From the NCBI GenBank assembly GCA_045613745.1, contig JAZLBP010000009.1, positions 62,001 through 126,000 on the forward strand: a DNA stretch of 64,000 nucleotides, read 5' to 3'. This document shows, one piece after another, positions 25,978 through 34,986 of the stretch. The DNA is from UBA940 sp045613745 (lineage in GTDB: Bacteria > Bacteroidota > Bacteroidia > Bacteroidales > Rikenellaceae). The notes below the pieces were generated by a model. The model made no database searches. It was given only the letters and a program-made list of their open reading frames with translations, and was not told the DNA's origin. Position numbers and translations under genes: made by a program. The number at the start of each line of letters is the position of its first letter. Position 1 is the first letter of the stretch.

Positions 25978-26320
25978 CATTCAGGCGGGGGAGTTTTTAC
26001 CAACTACATCTCTTTCGAAACTCCAACCGCTATTCCCATTATCTAAATATTGTCCGTCAAAGCAGGCGAAACGCAACGTTTCGGCCAGGGAGTGATGTGT
26101 CATCTACCCTATCGGCACTGCACATTAGCTGGGTTACGGACTCGGCTCGCAATCTCAAAAAAAACTCATCACAACAGCATCAAAACACCAGTCACAATCA
26201 TCAATGCAGGAGGGTGTGAAGAGAGTGAGTTATCAACAGTTATCAACAACTTATTAACAAAACAAGGACAAAATCCTCTTTTTCGGGGAACTTCTAACAT
26301 CTAATCTAAATATCTCTCCT
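25978..26320 (+). promoter_or_regulatory. About 340-nt leader of the phage-derived block with inverted and direct repeats
   Basis: No gene is visible. CGAAACG-CAA-CGTTTCG (26067-26083) is a perfect 7-bp inverted repeat. Three near-identical 9-mers, TTATCAACA (26230-26238), TTATCAACA (26240-26248) and TTATTAACA (26251-26259), lie one helical turn apart. They differ by one base from the DnaA-box consensus TTATNCACA. This looks like an operator or iteron set; the binding protein is unknown. Confidence 0.45.
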
Positions 26321-26743
26321 ATGAAAATCGAAAAAATAACACAAGCTATCAGCACAGCGGCGCACGCCAGAGGGTACAAATCGGTGGCCGTGGGCAAACA
26401 AGGACAGAAACCAACAAGCGGCGAGTATCCCTATGTGCAGGTTTCGACACCCACACTGCGTCAGAAGTCGGGAACCAACAAGGGGATTGTAACCCTGCGC
26501 ACCGAGGTGACATTATGTAGGTTGGCCGAACTACCCCACCCTGCGGATGATGACGGCGAGGCCGAGGCGGAGTTGAGACAACTGCTCTATGACGATGCGT
26601 TGGCCGTAATTGATGCCATTGATGCGCTGGCCTGCGTGTGCGAGGTGAAGTGCACGGCTGAGTGCACGCGAGCAAAACTGACACCCTATGGAGATGCGTC
26701 GCTATCTCTTGCGATTGACACAAAAATCAAATACCGAAAATAG
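26321..26743 (+). CDS. Phage tail terminator-like protein (putative)
   Basis: First gene of the phage-derived block, 140 residues. An N-terminal helix is followed by a YPYVQVSTPT strand, an acidic middle (ADDDGEAEAELRQLL), a helix with AVIDAIDAL, and a C-terminal strand ending DTKIKYR. This order resembles tail terminator/completion proteins, but there is no decisive motif, so the call rests mostly on size and context. The next gene is 14 bp downstream. Confidence 0.4.
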   Translation: MKIEKITQAISTAAHARGYKSVAVGKQGQKPTSGEYPYVQVSTPTLRQKSGTNKGIVTLRTEVTLCRLAELPHPADDDGEAEAELRQLLYDDALAVIDAIDALACVCEVKCTAECTRAKLTPYGDASLSLAIDTKIKYRK

Positions 26744-26757
26744 AAACAACCATTATT

Positions 26758-27771
26758 ATGAACATCTACAATTATCCCGAACAATATGCATCGGTGTTTG
26801 CGCCCGTAGTGTTTGACATCAGAGGTATGCGGCTGGACACCCATCTGAACGCGGATGTGAACATCGTGCAGATAGGCACAACGGAGCCCATAGGCACCAA
26901 GCGCTTTTACAACTCGTCGAAGGCAAAAGTCAACATTGCACCGTATGCCGAGAGTTGCTTACAGATAGTCCCAAAAAAGAGTTGTGATTTGGAGTATAGG
27001 CCTAAACGAGTGGTAGCAATAGCCGTAGAGGTGAATGGCGAGGTGTCGGAATACCGATTCGTTGCCGCAGGGCGCGAGGTACTGCCTACTGAGGTATTGT
27101 TGTCGAATCTCACGCAGCGCGTCATCTCGATGGGCGAGGTTGATGAGTTCTCGTTTATTCCGCCAAGAGGCGACGTATGGGTAGAGATTCGCACCGAAGA
27201 TGCCGCAGGAAGGCAATATACAACAAGGCTTGCGCCATTCTATGCCGAGGAGGGAGTGCTCACCTGCGGTGTCAACACACAAACGTTGGCACAAATGATT
27301 GCCCAAGAGAGCAACTTGGACACCGAGAATCTGTCGAAGATTCACTACCGGGTGTATTATGCCGACAGCGAGGCCTTTGAAGTGCGATACACTGTGGTGA
27401 AGCCTACGGATGGCGTGAGGTTAGCGTGGGTTAATCGTTACGGAATGATTGACAGCTACACCTTTCAAAGCGTTGTCGAGCGTCAGACCATCGTAAAGCG
27501 ACAAACCGAAAAGTCGTGCGACGGCAAGGTGGCTATTCCTATCGGAAAGGCGTGGGAGCAGACAACCATCACCTCGGGGTTGCAACCCCAGCAGATTGTG
27601 GCCGGATTGGCCGACGTCGCAACTTCGCCCAAAGTGTGGCAATGGAATGGCAGCGGGTGGAGTGAGTGCATCGTAACAGACAGCGCAATAACAACCCACC
27701 GAGCCGACGAACCCTGCGCCATAAAACTGACAATACGTCCAACAACCAACATTAACACACAATCGCTATGA
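26758..27771 (+). CDS. Phage-associated protein, probable tail component
   Basis: The 337-residue protein is predominantly beta-rich (MNIYNYPEQYASVFAPVVFDI, long VEVNG/YRFVAAG segments) with no signal peptide or membrane helix. I recognise no domain. It overlaps the next gene by four bases (ATGA at 27768-27771), so the two proteins are made in a coupled way and probably work together, most simply in a tail tip or baseplate-like structure. That role is inferred from position only. Confidence 0.5.
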   Translation: MNIYNYPEQYASVFAPVVFDIRGMRLDTHLNADVNIVQIGTTEPIGTKRFYNSSKAKVNIAPYAESCLQIVPKKSCDLEYRPKRVVAIAVEVNGEVSEYRFVAAGREVLPTEVLLSNLTQRVISMGEVDEFSFIPPRGDVWVEIRTEDAAGRQYTTRLAPFYAEEGVLTCGVNTQTLAQMIAQESNLDTENLSKIHYRVYYADSEAFEVRYTVVKPTDGVRLAWVNRYGMIDSYTFQSVVERQTIVKRQTEKSCDGKVAIPIGKAWEQTTITSGLQPQQIVAGLADVATSPKVWQWNGSGWSECIVTDSAITTHRADEPCAIKLTIRPTTNINTQSL

Positions 27772-30122
27772 GCAACATCGTAACCATTAAAATCGACAAA
27801 AATACGATGGAGATTGACTCGCAGACGCGGGTTGCTCTGTCGGCGGTGTTCGACTCGGTATCGGAGGCCAATAGTCCCAAACGGGAGGTGGCGCGATTGA
27901 GTCTGCCTGCAACGCCCTTCAATCGGAAAGTTATGGGGTTTGCCGAACAGGTGACAACCGAGCCGTTCAATGCAGTGGAGCACACGCTGACGGTCGAAAT
28001 AGATGACCGAGTGGTGGCAAGTGGTGTGCCCGTACTAAGCGGTGTGGAGAGCGAGGGCGGACAAGTGCGATATCTGATTGATGTGCAGTCGGACCTGCCT
28101 TCGTGGAGGGATGCCGTAGGCGAGAAAACCATTGCCGAGTTGCAGTTTGACTACAATGCAACAATCAACGCCTCGAAGGTCGCAGAGAGTTGGGGTGAGG
28201 ACAAACAGGTTGTGCGATTCCTGCCCGTATGTCGCAAGGCCATCAATGCCGATATGACGGGAGTAGAGGTAACAAATGTGACCAAGCCGTTGGCGGCCGA
28301 CGACTACCATCCTTTTCTACATCTGCCGAGTGTGGTGGGGCAAATCTTCGAGGATGCAGGCTATCAAGTGGAGTCGGACTTTATGGCCGAAGGTGAGATG
28401 GATTCGCTCTATATGAGTGGCGCCTTTCCCGATGGCGATGTAGAAGAGTTGGAGAGCTATATGGGATTCCTTGCAAGGCGTGCAAACTCGACCAGCGCCG
28501 CGGCCGACTACGCAGGTTGCGTCTATGCCTCGCCGACATACGGTTCGCACACGTTGGGAAACCCCGTTGACATCGACACACGCTCGCAATGGGGCGACAC
28601 CTACAATAATCACGGGTGTTTGCAACTAATAAACGGGCAGCTTGCGTGGGTGCCGACGCGCGAGGTGAGTGTGGGTTTCATCTACGAAATCAAATACCGA
28701 ACCGAGTGCCGTATTGTCTCGCGCGAGAAGTTGGTGGCTTTCGACAAGGTGTGGTTGGACGGAGCAACCTGCCACTCGTTCAACATTGCAAACTCGTATA
28801 TCGACCACAAGAATGAACCCAAAGCAGGACACATCTATCGATTGGTGGTGTTCGGAGCAGAGGACACCGACAAATTCAGGATTGTGTACAGGCTCAACAA
28901 CGGCACGACATTAACCAAAGCAGTAGTCGGAGGCAATAACGAGGTTTCGTTCGGCACATACACCGACACGCTGACCATACTCCGAGTCGAGGAGATGAAC
29001 AAGCAAAGTGTCTATGAGACAATCAGCCGCGACTGGGCTCTCTATTCGGGTTATGTTGGTGAGGGTGGCTACAAGGATATTTCGCTCACGTTGCGTTCGA
29101 CACCGCAGACGGTAACACCAACCAAGCCCAAATATCTTGACGAGATGGCATTTGGCGGAGCACAGGAGGGTATGATACTGCGACTAGAAGCGGGTGTAAG
29201 CATACGCCCCGTATTCTATGCCTACACTGTGGAGAATGCGCAAGTGACGTGGAGCGATGTGGCGGCTTTGGACCGACCGCAGGTGCAGGTGGTGGATGCT
29301 GTGTGCGAGATGTTCAACCTGCGAGTGGTCGAGGATTCGATGCGAAAGGTGGTGAGGATTGAGCCTGCCGACACATTCCGCGCGCAAGCCACAACAACCG
29401 ACTGGGCACAGAAAGTAGAGCACAATATGTCCGCATCGGTAAGCGATATGGCACTCGCGATGCCCCGAAAGGTGAAGCTGGCATACAGCGGAAGCGACTC
29501 CTCGATAAGGGAGTACAACGAGATGGCGGGGGATGAGTTTGGCGTGTGGAGCACCGAGATTGGGGCTTCGAGGTCGAAAACACCCGAAGGCGAGGTAATA
29601 AAGTTGCCATTCACGCCCTCTCTGAGTGTGGAGGGTTGTTTTAGCGAGGCGCCCGCAGCCAAAATAATCAAGGTGGGGCGCGCCTATGCCGAAGCAGAGC
29701 CCACAATGGAGCGACTCAACTTTCCGCTCAAAGTGGTGCGTTACTTCGGATTGAAGGAGTTGCCATCGGGACAGACGTGGGGTTGGCCATCCTACGGTAG
29801 GGAGTATCCCTACGTGGCTTTTCACTCTCCACAAGAGGAGTTCACGCTCTGCTTTGAGGACCGCGACGGAGTGGAGGGACTCCACAAGCACTACACGCAG
29901 GCTGTAAGGCTATGGAACAAAGCAAAGTATCTGACAGCACATCTGAGTCTGCGTCCGCACGAGGTGGCTGAACTGCTGGACCGCACCGCGTGTCAAAAAA
30001 GTATCGAGCAGAAATTCACCCTCGGATGGAATGGCGACAGTGACTTATACACCCTCGAAAGCATAGACAAATACTCGCCTGAAGAGGGTGTGGCAAAATG
30101 TCGTTTCATAAAAATCAACTAA
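27768..30122 (+). CDS. Large phage tail tip/hub-like protein
   Basis: The largest protein of the block (784 residues) is soluble and beta-rich. Its start (MSNIVTIKIDKNTMEID...SPKREVARLSLPATPFNRKVMG) resembles hub or tip proteins of Bacteroidales siphophage-type prophages, which open with a similar 'insert-like' domain. The C-terminal third (QKSIEQKFTLGWNGDSDLYTL) is conserved-looking but unknown to me. It has none of the long amphipathic helices of a tape measure protein. Translation is coupled to the preceding gene. Confidence 0.5.
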   Translation: MSNIVTIKIDKNTMEIDSQTRVALSAVFDSVSEANSPKREVARLSLPATPFNRKVMGFAEQVTTEPFNAVEHTLTVEIDDRVVASGVPVLSGVESEGGQVRYLIDVQSDLPSWRDAVGEKTIAELQFDYNATINASKVAESWGEDKQVVRFLPVCRKAINADMTGVEVTNVTKPLAADDYHPFLHLPSVVGQIFEDAGYQVESDFMAEGEMDSLYMSGAFPDGDVEELESYMGFLARRANSTSAAADYAGCVYASPTYGSHTLGNPVDIDTRSQWGDTYNNHGCLQLINGQLAWVPTREVSVGFIYEIKYRTECRIVSREKLVAFDKVWLDGATCHSFNIANSYIDHKNEPKAGHIYRLVVFGAEDTDKFRIVYRLNNGTTLTKAVVGGNNEVSFGTYTDTLTILRVEEMNKQSVYETISRDWALYSGYVGEGGYKDISLTLRSTPQTVTPTKPKYLDEMAFGGAQEGMILRLEAGVSIRPVFYAYTVENAQVTWSDVAALDRPQVQVVDAVCEMFNLRVVEDSMRKVVRIEPADTFRAQATTTDWAQKVEHNMSASVSDMALAMPRKVKLAYSGSDSSIREYNEMAGDEFGVWSTEIGASRSKTPEGEVIKLPFTPSLSVEGCFSEAPAAKIIKVGRAYAEAEPTMERLNFPLKVVRYFGLKELPSGQTWGWPSYGREYPYVAFHSPQEEFTLCFEDRDGVEGLHKHYTQAVRLWNKAKYLTAHLSLRPHEVAELLDRTACQKSIEQKFTLGWNGDSDLYTLESIDKYSPEEGVAKCRFIKIN

Positions 30123-30126
30123 CACA

Positions 30127-30396
30127 ATGACAATCTATCAGCGAAAACTCAAACAACAAATCAAGGAACTACATCCCGACATTGACAGCAGCCAGTTGCT
30201 CGACCTTCTGTTCGAGATGGGAGTGGTGGACCACACGCGTTGCAAGGTGCTGGCCATAAGGCGGTGGGTCGAAGAGGCAGTGCGTCAAGGCAGTCGCAAA
30301 GTGGATGCAATGTATCAGGCTGCCGAGGAGTTTGCCTGCTCCTATGAGTATGTACGCAAGTGTATGTACTACTACAAGGACGTAAATCTGGCATAA
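30127..30396 (+). CDS. Small phage-block protein of unknown function
   Basis: An 89-residue, mostly helical, charged protein (KQQIKELHPDIDSSQLLDLLFEMGV...SYEYVRKCMYYY). The second half has an AAEEFACSYEYVRKC stretch that could form a helix-turn-helix, but I would not call it a regulator. It lies 4 bp after the hub-like gene and 24 bp before the protease. Confidence 0.55.
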   Translation: MTIYQRKLKQQIKELHPDIDSSQLLDLLFEMGVVDHTRCKVLAIRRWVEEAVRQGSRKVDAMYQAAEEFACSYEYVRKCMYYYKDVNLA

Positions 30397-30420
30397 CAAC
30401 CTAAAACTACTAATCATATT

Positions 30421-31290
30421 ATGAATTCCGATCAAATCAAAATCAACAACCAGGGCAACGGCACAACCGTAATCGACATCGAAGGGGTTATCGGTGTGCC
30501 CGAGGAGAGTCAGTTTGACAATCCCGAAAGCAGAATCGCCACCTATCAGAAGTTCAAAGACGCGGTAGAGGAGATTGCACAAATCCGCACGCCACAGGTG
30601 GTGGTGAATATTCGTTCGACGGGTGGCGATGTGGAGGATGCGCTACTGATTTACGACGCACTCCGAGCACTCGACACCAAGGTCACAACGCGATGTGCGG
30701 GCTATGTGGCTTCGGCCGCGACCATCATCGCCCAAGCGGCATCGGAGGGTGAGCGCGAAATTACACCCGAGGCGCTGTATCTGATTCATCGTTCGTGGGT
30801 AAGTGTCGAGGGTGATGCTACCACGCTGCGTCACAATGCCGAGTTGCTCGAAAAGACCGACCGTCGAATTGCCGAGGTGTATGGCCGACGTTCGGGTCGC
30901 GACATCGAGGAGTTTGTGGCGCTGATGAACGAGAACAACGGCGCAGGTCGCTGGATGACTCCCGAAGAGGCTATGCAGGCGGGACTGGTGGACAGAATTG
31001 TTGAGAACTCGCAAGTCTCGGGGTGGAGCGCCAAAGTGCGTGCGTGGGTCAAAAAGGTGATGGGGCGCGGCGACAAACTCCCCTATCCCACTCCGCCCCA
31101 AGATGTGGTGCGAAAGAATATTCGCCAAGCCGACACCGAGCCCGACTACCGCATCGAACGATTCCGCGAGGGTCAGCAGCTAGTTCGACCCACAACCATC
31201 AAGCCCACCGAAGACCCTGCGATTCACGACATCAAAAAGAGCTTTAATCAGGAGGCCTACTCGCGCGACATCGAGAGCTTCAAACACTAA
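30421..31290 (+). CDS. ClpP-like (S14) prophage head maturation protease
   Basis: The 289-residue protein has a ClpP fold over about residues 10-200: NIRSTGGDVEDAL, the nucleophile region GYVASAATIIA (Ser98) and LIHRSW (His123). By eye, the position of the third triad residue (before RWMTPEEA) is Gly rather than Asp, which may weaken it or reflect use of another acid. The C-terminal 90 residues are polar linker, as in phage proteases fused to a scaffold-like tail. It directly precedes the capsid gene, the usual place for a prohead protease. Confidence 0.8.
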   Translation: MNSDQIKINNQGNGTTVIDIEGVIGVPEESQFDNPESRIATYQKFKDAVEEIAQIRTPQVVVNIRSTGGDVEDALLIYDALRALDTKVTTRCAGYVASAATIIAQAASEGEREITPEALYLIHRSWVSVEGDATTLRHNAELLEKTDRRIAEVYGRRSGRDIEEFVALMNENNGAGRWMTPEEAMQAGLVDRIVENSQVSGWSAKVRAWVKKVMGRGDKLPYPTPPQDVVRKNIRQADTEPDYRIERFREGQQLVRPTTIKPTEDPAIHDIKKSFNQEAYSRDIESFKH

Positions 31291-31296
31291 CCAAAC

Positions 31297-31314
31297 AAAT
31301 GCTGCGCAGCATTT
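31297..31314 (+). repeat. Perfect 18-bp palindrome between protease and capsid genes
   Basis: AAATGCTGCGCAGCATTT reads the same on both strands, 7 bp after the protease stop and 45 bp before the capsid ATG. As RNA it gives a 7-bp stem with a GCGC loop and no following T run, so it is not a terminator. It could be an mRNA processing or stabilising element, or a protein site. Confidence 0.6.
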
Positions 31315-31358
31315 CAAATAATCAAACCTTTTTTCACAACTTTTAATCTACTACAATT

Positions 31359-32345
31359 ATGAGCAAAATTGAGCAAACCAAAGCCTACACCGGAACCGAA
31401 ATGGAGAAACTCTTCTTCCGTCCCATTCTGTCGGGTCCCGCAGCCGAAAGCCTCGGCATCCGAGTAATGTACAATATGCCTGTGCCCACAACTCTCAACT
31501 TCTGGCGACGCGACGGCGACATCCTCCAAAAGTTCGGCGAAAACGGCTGGAGCGGCAGCAAATCCGACAAAGTACGCAAAACCATCGATATGACACGCGT
31601 GAAGGCCGAGATGGGTTATTCGGCAGCCGACTACTTCTCGCTTGTCAGCGAGCAAATTATGCAAATGCCCGAGGTAAATATGCAAGACCTGTCGGGCACC
31701 GAACTCGAATATGCCGAGACCGAGCTGTTCAAGCAAGCCATTGCCGACAGCATCCGCAACACTATGTGGATTGGCAATACCGAGCGCAGTGGCAAGTACA
31801 ATACCTTTGATGGTATTCTGACCAAAATCTACAAGGAGAAAATGAGCGGCAACAGAGAGCTCCCCGCAACAAGCTATCTGGCCAATATGGTTTCGGAGGA
31901 GCTGATTGCCGAGGACATCTTCGGCGCACTGTGGAACAAAGCTTCGAGCGACCTGCGCGAGTTGAAAGGCGATGGTCATCTGGCTATCTTCGTAACCTCG
32001 GATCTGTACGAGACATACGAAAACTCGCTTGACAACGCATCGCTCGAAGCGGCTTACTTGGCTCGCCAAAACGGTCGTTCGGAGCTGCTGTGGCGCGGAA
32101 TCCCCATCATCGACATCAAGGTGTACAAACACTTGGCCGATATTGACGACCTGCCTTCGTCGATGGCTCTGCTCACCGACCGTCGCAACTTGGCGTTGGC
32201 TGTCAACACCGCAGACTTCCCCGGCACCGAGGTGAATATGTGGTACAATCCCGATATGATGGAGAATCGTCAGCGTGCGGTATTCGCCGCAGGTTGCGAC
32301 TACCTGATGCCCGAGCTGCTGGCGTTTGCACATCTTCAAGAGTAA
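31359..32345 (+). CDS. Phage major capsid protein (putative)
   Basis: The 328-residue protein begins after the palindrome. It has an early NFWRRDGD motif, VKAEMGYSAADYFSLV and a C-terminal region with NLALAVNT and EVNMWYNPDMMENRQRAVFAAGCDYLMPELLAFAH, typical of HK97-fold capsid proteins of Bacteroidales prophages (the last stretch spans residues 290-326). It lacks an obvious N-terminal scaffold, which the preceding protease may supply. It is intact over its whole length. Confidence 0.7.
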   Translation: MSKIEQTKAYTGTEMEKLFFRPILSGPAAESLGIRVMYNMPVPTTLNFWRRDGDILQKFGENGWSGSKSDKVRKTIDMTRVKAEMGYSAADYFSLVSEQIMQMPEVNMQDLSGTELEYAETELFKQAIADSIRNTMWIGNTERSGKYNTFDGILTKIYKEKMSGNRELPATSYLANMVSEELIAEDIFGALWNKASSDLRELKGDGHLAIFVTSDLYETYENSLDNASLEAAYLARQNGRSELLWRGIPIIDIKVYKHLADIDDLPSSMALLTDRRNLALAVNTADFPGTEVNMWYNPDMMENRQRAVFAAGCDYLMPELLAFAHLQE

Positions 32346-32363
32346 CAAACACACTGACACATT

Positions 32364-32840
32364 ATGGAGAAAGACACCAACCAAGACCTCCGAGGAGGAG
32401 TTAAGTCGGTGCTCCTGGTGTCAGCCGATGCGGCCATCGAGGTGAAGTTCTCGTCGGGGGGAGTGAAAGTTACGCTCCCCTCCGACGGGGCGACCCTCGT
32501 AATACCCGATGACGATTCGGCACTATGGAGCGACTCCCTGAGCCGACACGAAGGCACGCAGCGCGTGGAGCACAAATTGGAGTTTACAATACCGATGGGC
32601 CACCCTGCCGCAGAGCTACTACAACACTCCGCAAAGGGAGTGATAGCGATAGTGGAATTGACCTGCGGCATCCAATTACTGGGTGGTTACTCCGAGGCGT
32701 TTGCCACCGAGCAACCACTGAAAGTATCGTCACTGAAAATCACCAGCGGTCGCACTCGCGAGGATGACACCCAATGCAAGGTGACACTGACAGCCATCGA
32801 CAACTCCGCAGCGCGCGTCTGCACCCTAACTCAACTCTAA
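32364..32840 (+). CDS. Phage tail tube-like protein (putative)
   Basis: This 158-residue beta-rich protein has VEHKLEFTIPMGHPAAELL, IAIVELTCGIQLLGGYSEAF and LKITSGRTREDDTQCKVTL stretches, the pattern I associate with tail tube-like proteins of Bacteroidales siphophages. There is no catalytic motif. It sits unusually between the capsid and portal genes, 18 bp after the one and 16 bp before the other. Confidence 0.5.
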   Translation: MEKDTNQDLRGGVKSVLLVSADAAIEVKFSSGGVKVTLPSDGATLVIPDDDSALWSDSLSRHEGTQRVEHKLEFTIPMGHPAAELLQHSAKGVIAIVELTCGIQLLGGYSEAFATEQPLKVSSLKITSGRTREDDTQCKVTLTAIDNSAARVCTLTQL

Positions 32841-32856
32841 CCTAAACACTAACACT

Positions 32857-34074
32857 ATGCAAAAAACAACATCCATACATCGTGTGGCGGTGGCGGGTAG
32901 CGTCCCCACAGCGCCCCTATTTGGGGTGGGTGGCAGCACAGTCAACGACACTCGTTTTTGGCGATGGGGCAGCGATAATATGCTTCCCGACGCGCTGGCG
33001 CTTGTGGCACGCAACTCGACCGTACACCGACGCATAATCAACGACAAGGCCGACTACATCTCAGGCAAGGGTATGTCGTGGGATGAGTCACAGCCTCGAC
33101 TCGGCGCCATAGCGACACAAGTGAATGGCTCGGGCGAGTCGATGCGACAACTGCTCAACAAGGTGGCCTTCGACAAGATTCTGTTCGGCAATGCCTTCAT
33201 CGAGGCGGTGACCGATGCCGAGGGTAGTTTCCTGTCGTTGTACCACATCGACGCCTCGAAGGTGCGAGTGGCACGCGATGGCGAACACATTATCATTCAT
33301 CACAATTGGAGCAATTTTACTCGCACGGATGCAGCGACTCTGTCGCTCTACCCCAATTTCACAAAGCACGACGACGGCACACTGCGTTGCGCCATTCGTT
33401 ATGCGGGTTACGAGCCGATGTTTGCCCACTACGGAGTGCCCGACTACATTGCGGGACTCAACGCAAGCGCAATTGCCTACAAGACCGACCGATGGAACAT
33501 CTGCCGACTGGACAACTCGTTTCAGCTGTCGGGTGTAATGCTGTTGGACGGAGTGGTCGAGGGTGAACAGCAAGCGGCCGAGATTACACGACTTGCCGAG
33601 CGTAAGTTTGGCGGAACTCCCGGTCAAGTGATGTTCATTATGCGCGACTCGTCGGAGGGCGACAACTCGCGTTTCATCCCCCTAAACAAGGAATCCGACG
33701 GCGATTGGCGAGAGCTGCACGACCAAGCTACGGCCGACATTGTGGTGGCACACTCGTGGTTCCGCGCGCTGAGCGGATTGGATTTCAGTTCGGGATTCAG
33801 TTCGGAGCGAATACTCCAAGAGTATGAGCTGGCACTCAACACTGTAATCCTCAGCGAACAGGCCGAGATTATGGAGCCCATACGTTCGCTCATCGAACGC
33901 ACTCTCGGCATCGACGCGCAGTCGCTGGCAATCATCAACCATCCGCCCACACAATCGCGTCCCTCCTATATGAAGGTGTGGGAAGCGCGCAGAGCCGAGG
34001 GTCTCGACTACGACGAAAGCGACCCCACACAAAACATCTATCTTGCACAACTATCCAAAACCGAAAGCCTATGA
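32857..34074 (+). CDS. Phage portal protein
   Basis: At 405 residues it fits a small portal of the HK97/PBSX type. Features include DNMLPDALALVARNSTVHRRIINDKADYISG (residues 43-73), the wing segment with GNAFIEAV and SLYHIDASKVRV, and the helical stem AQRKFGG-like region near LAERKFGGTPGQVMFI. The clip region has ALSGLDFSSGFSSERILQEYE. Portals form the dodecameric DNA channel at one capsid vertex. Its stop overlaps the next gene's start (ATGA). Confidence 0.82.
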   Translation: MQKTTSIHRVAVAGSVPTAPLFGVGGSTVNDTRFWRWGSDNMLPDALALVARNSTVHRRIINDKADYISGKGMSWDESQPRLGAIATQVNGSGESMRQLLNKVAFDKILFGNAFIEAVTDAEGSFLSLYHIDASKVRVARDGEHIIIHHNWSNFTRTDAATLSLYPNFTKHDDGTLRCAIRYAGYEPMFAHYGVPDYIAGLNASAIAYKTDRWNICRLDNSFQLSGVMLLDGVVEGEQQAAEITRLAERKFGGTPGQVMFIMRDSSEGDNSRFIPLNKESDGDWRELHDQATADIVVAHSWFRALSGLDFSSGFSSERILQEYELALNTVILSEQAEIMEPIRSLIERTLGIDAQSLAIINHPPTQSRPSYMKVWEARRAEGLDYDESDPTQNIYLAQLSKTESL

Positions 34075-34538
34075 GAAACCAACCTATAATGACCACAGCC
34101 GAGGTGGTGGCGCAGGCATTCCCCGCAACAAGCAACATCCGCGCGGCACAAATCACCGAGGCGGATATTGTAGCGGCACAAGAGAAGTTTATGGCGCCCG
34201 TATTCGGCTCGCTGTGGGATGCGTTATGCGAGGGTGCGCACGCCGACTTTGTAGCAGAGTACATCAAGCCTGCCCTCGCCCACTTTGTCAAGGCGCAGGT
34301 GTTACCGACGTTGGGTGCCATCACGCCCTATGGTGTGGTGGAACACTCGTCGGAGAGCACCAAGAGAGCCGACGACAGACAACTTGTGCGCGCAATCCGA
34401 GCCGCAACTGACACAGCACAAGCACTCCGAAAAATGGCTCTCCGCCACATCGAAGCACACATCGATGAGTTTGGCGAGTATCAGCCCACGCAGAACATTC
34501 TCCGACACACTCGCATTGCGGGCGGAGTAGTTCTGTAA
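34071..34538 (+). CDS. Phage head-tail connector-like protein (DUF6712-like)
   Basis: The 155-residue, largely helical protein starts at the ATG that overlaps the portal stop by four bases. The pattern TTAEVVAQAFP, IKPALAHFVKAQVLPTLG, ADDRQLVRAIR and a final basic helix resembles DUF6712-type proteins found beside portals in Bacteroidales phages, where they act as head-tail connectors or neck proteins. The assignment is by look and place, with no catalytic residues expected. Confidence 0.55.
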   Translation: MRNQPIMTTAEVVAQAFPATSNIRAAQITEADIVAAQEKFMAPVFGSLWDALCEGAHADFVAEYIKPALAHFVKAQVLPTLGAITPYGVVEHSSESTKRADDRQLVRAIRAATDTAQALRKMALRHIEAHIDEFGEYQPTQNILRHTRIAGGVVL

Positions 34539-34554
34539 AACCACACCCGTGCCT

Positions 34555-34986
34555 ATGTGGTGGAGTATCGAAAGATATTTGTCGGGGGTGGTGTGCGCCC
34601 TGTGTGCTGTATTTCTGCCCATTCGCCCGTTGATTGTGTGTGCCGTGGCGTTTGTGGCAGTGGATTTTGTGGTGGGAGTATTGGCCTCGTGGTATCGGGC
34701 ACGCAAGACCCAGCAGCCGTGGGGGTTCGAGAGTCGCAAGGCGTGGAGGACAGTTTACAAGCTGCTGTTTGTGATGGCCGGAATCTGCTTGGCGTGGCTC
34801 ATCGACTCGCTGGTATTGGATTTTGTGCACCTCAATCTGGCCAAAAGCTTCACGGGATTTGTGTGCGGCGTGGAGTTTTGGAGCTATCTCGAAAATGCTG
34901 CCGAGATAAGCGACCATCATATTTTCCGAGCACTACGAAAACTTATGAAAAACAAAATTGACAAAACATTGGGAAACTATGAGTAG
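34555..34986 (+). CDS. Phage holin, phi29/Cph1-type family
   Basis: The 143-residue membrane protein has about three hydrophobic helices (VVCALCAVFLPIRPLIVCAVAFVAV near residue 12 onward, YKLLFVMAGICLAWLIDSLV, and AKSFTGFVCGVEFW) and a short charged tail (LMKNKIDKTLGNYE). The order DFVVGVLASW, RKTQQP-like loop and SLVLDFVHLN fits Phage_holin_4 proteins, which open the inner membrane for endolysin escape. A GTG six bases upstream is possible, but ATG at 34555 is preferred. It overlaps the lysozyme-like gene by 8 bp. Confidence 0.8.
   Translation: MWWSIERYLSGVVCALCAVFLPIRPLIVCAVAFVAVDFVVGVLASWYRARKTQQPWGFESRKAWRTVYKLLFVMAGICLAWLIDSLVLDFVHLNLAKSFTGFVCGVEFWSYLENAAEISDHHIFRALRKLMKNKIDKTLGNYE

Noticed and set aside
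26230..26259. Reading the TTATCAACA array as the chromosomal origin
   Set aside because: There is no dnaA or dnaN nearby, only three sites, and each deviates from the consensus. I keep it as an operator or iteron-like array.
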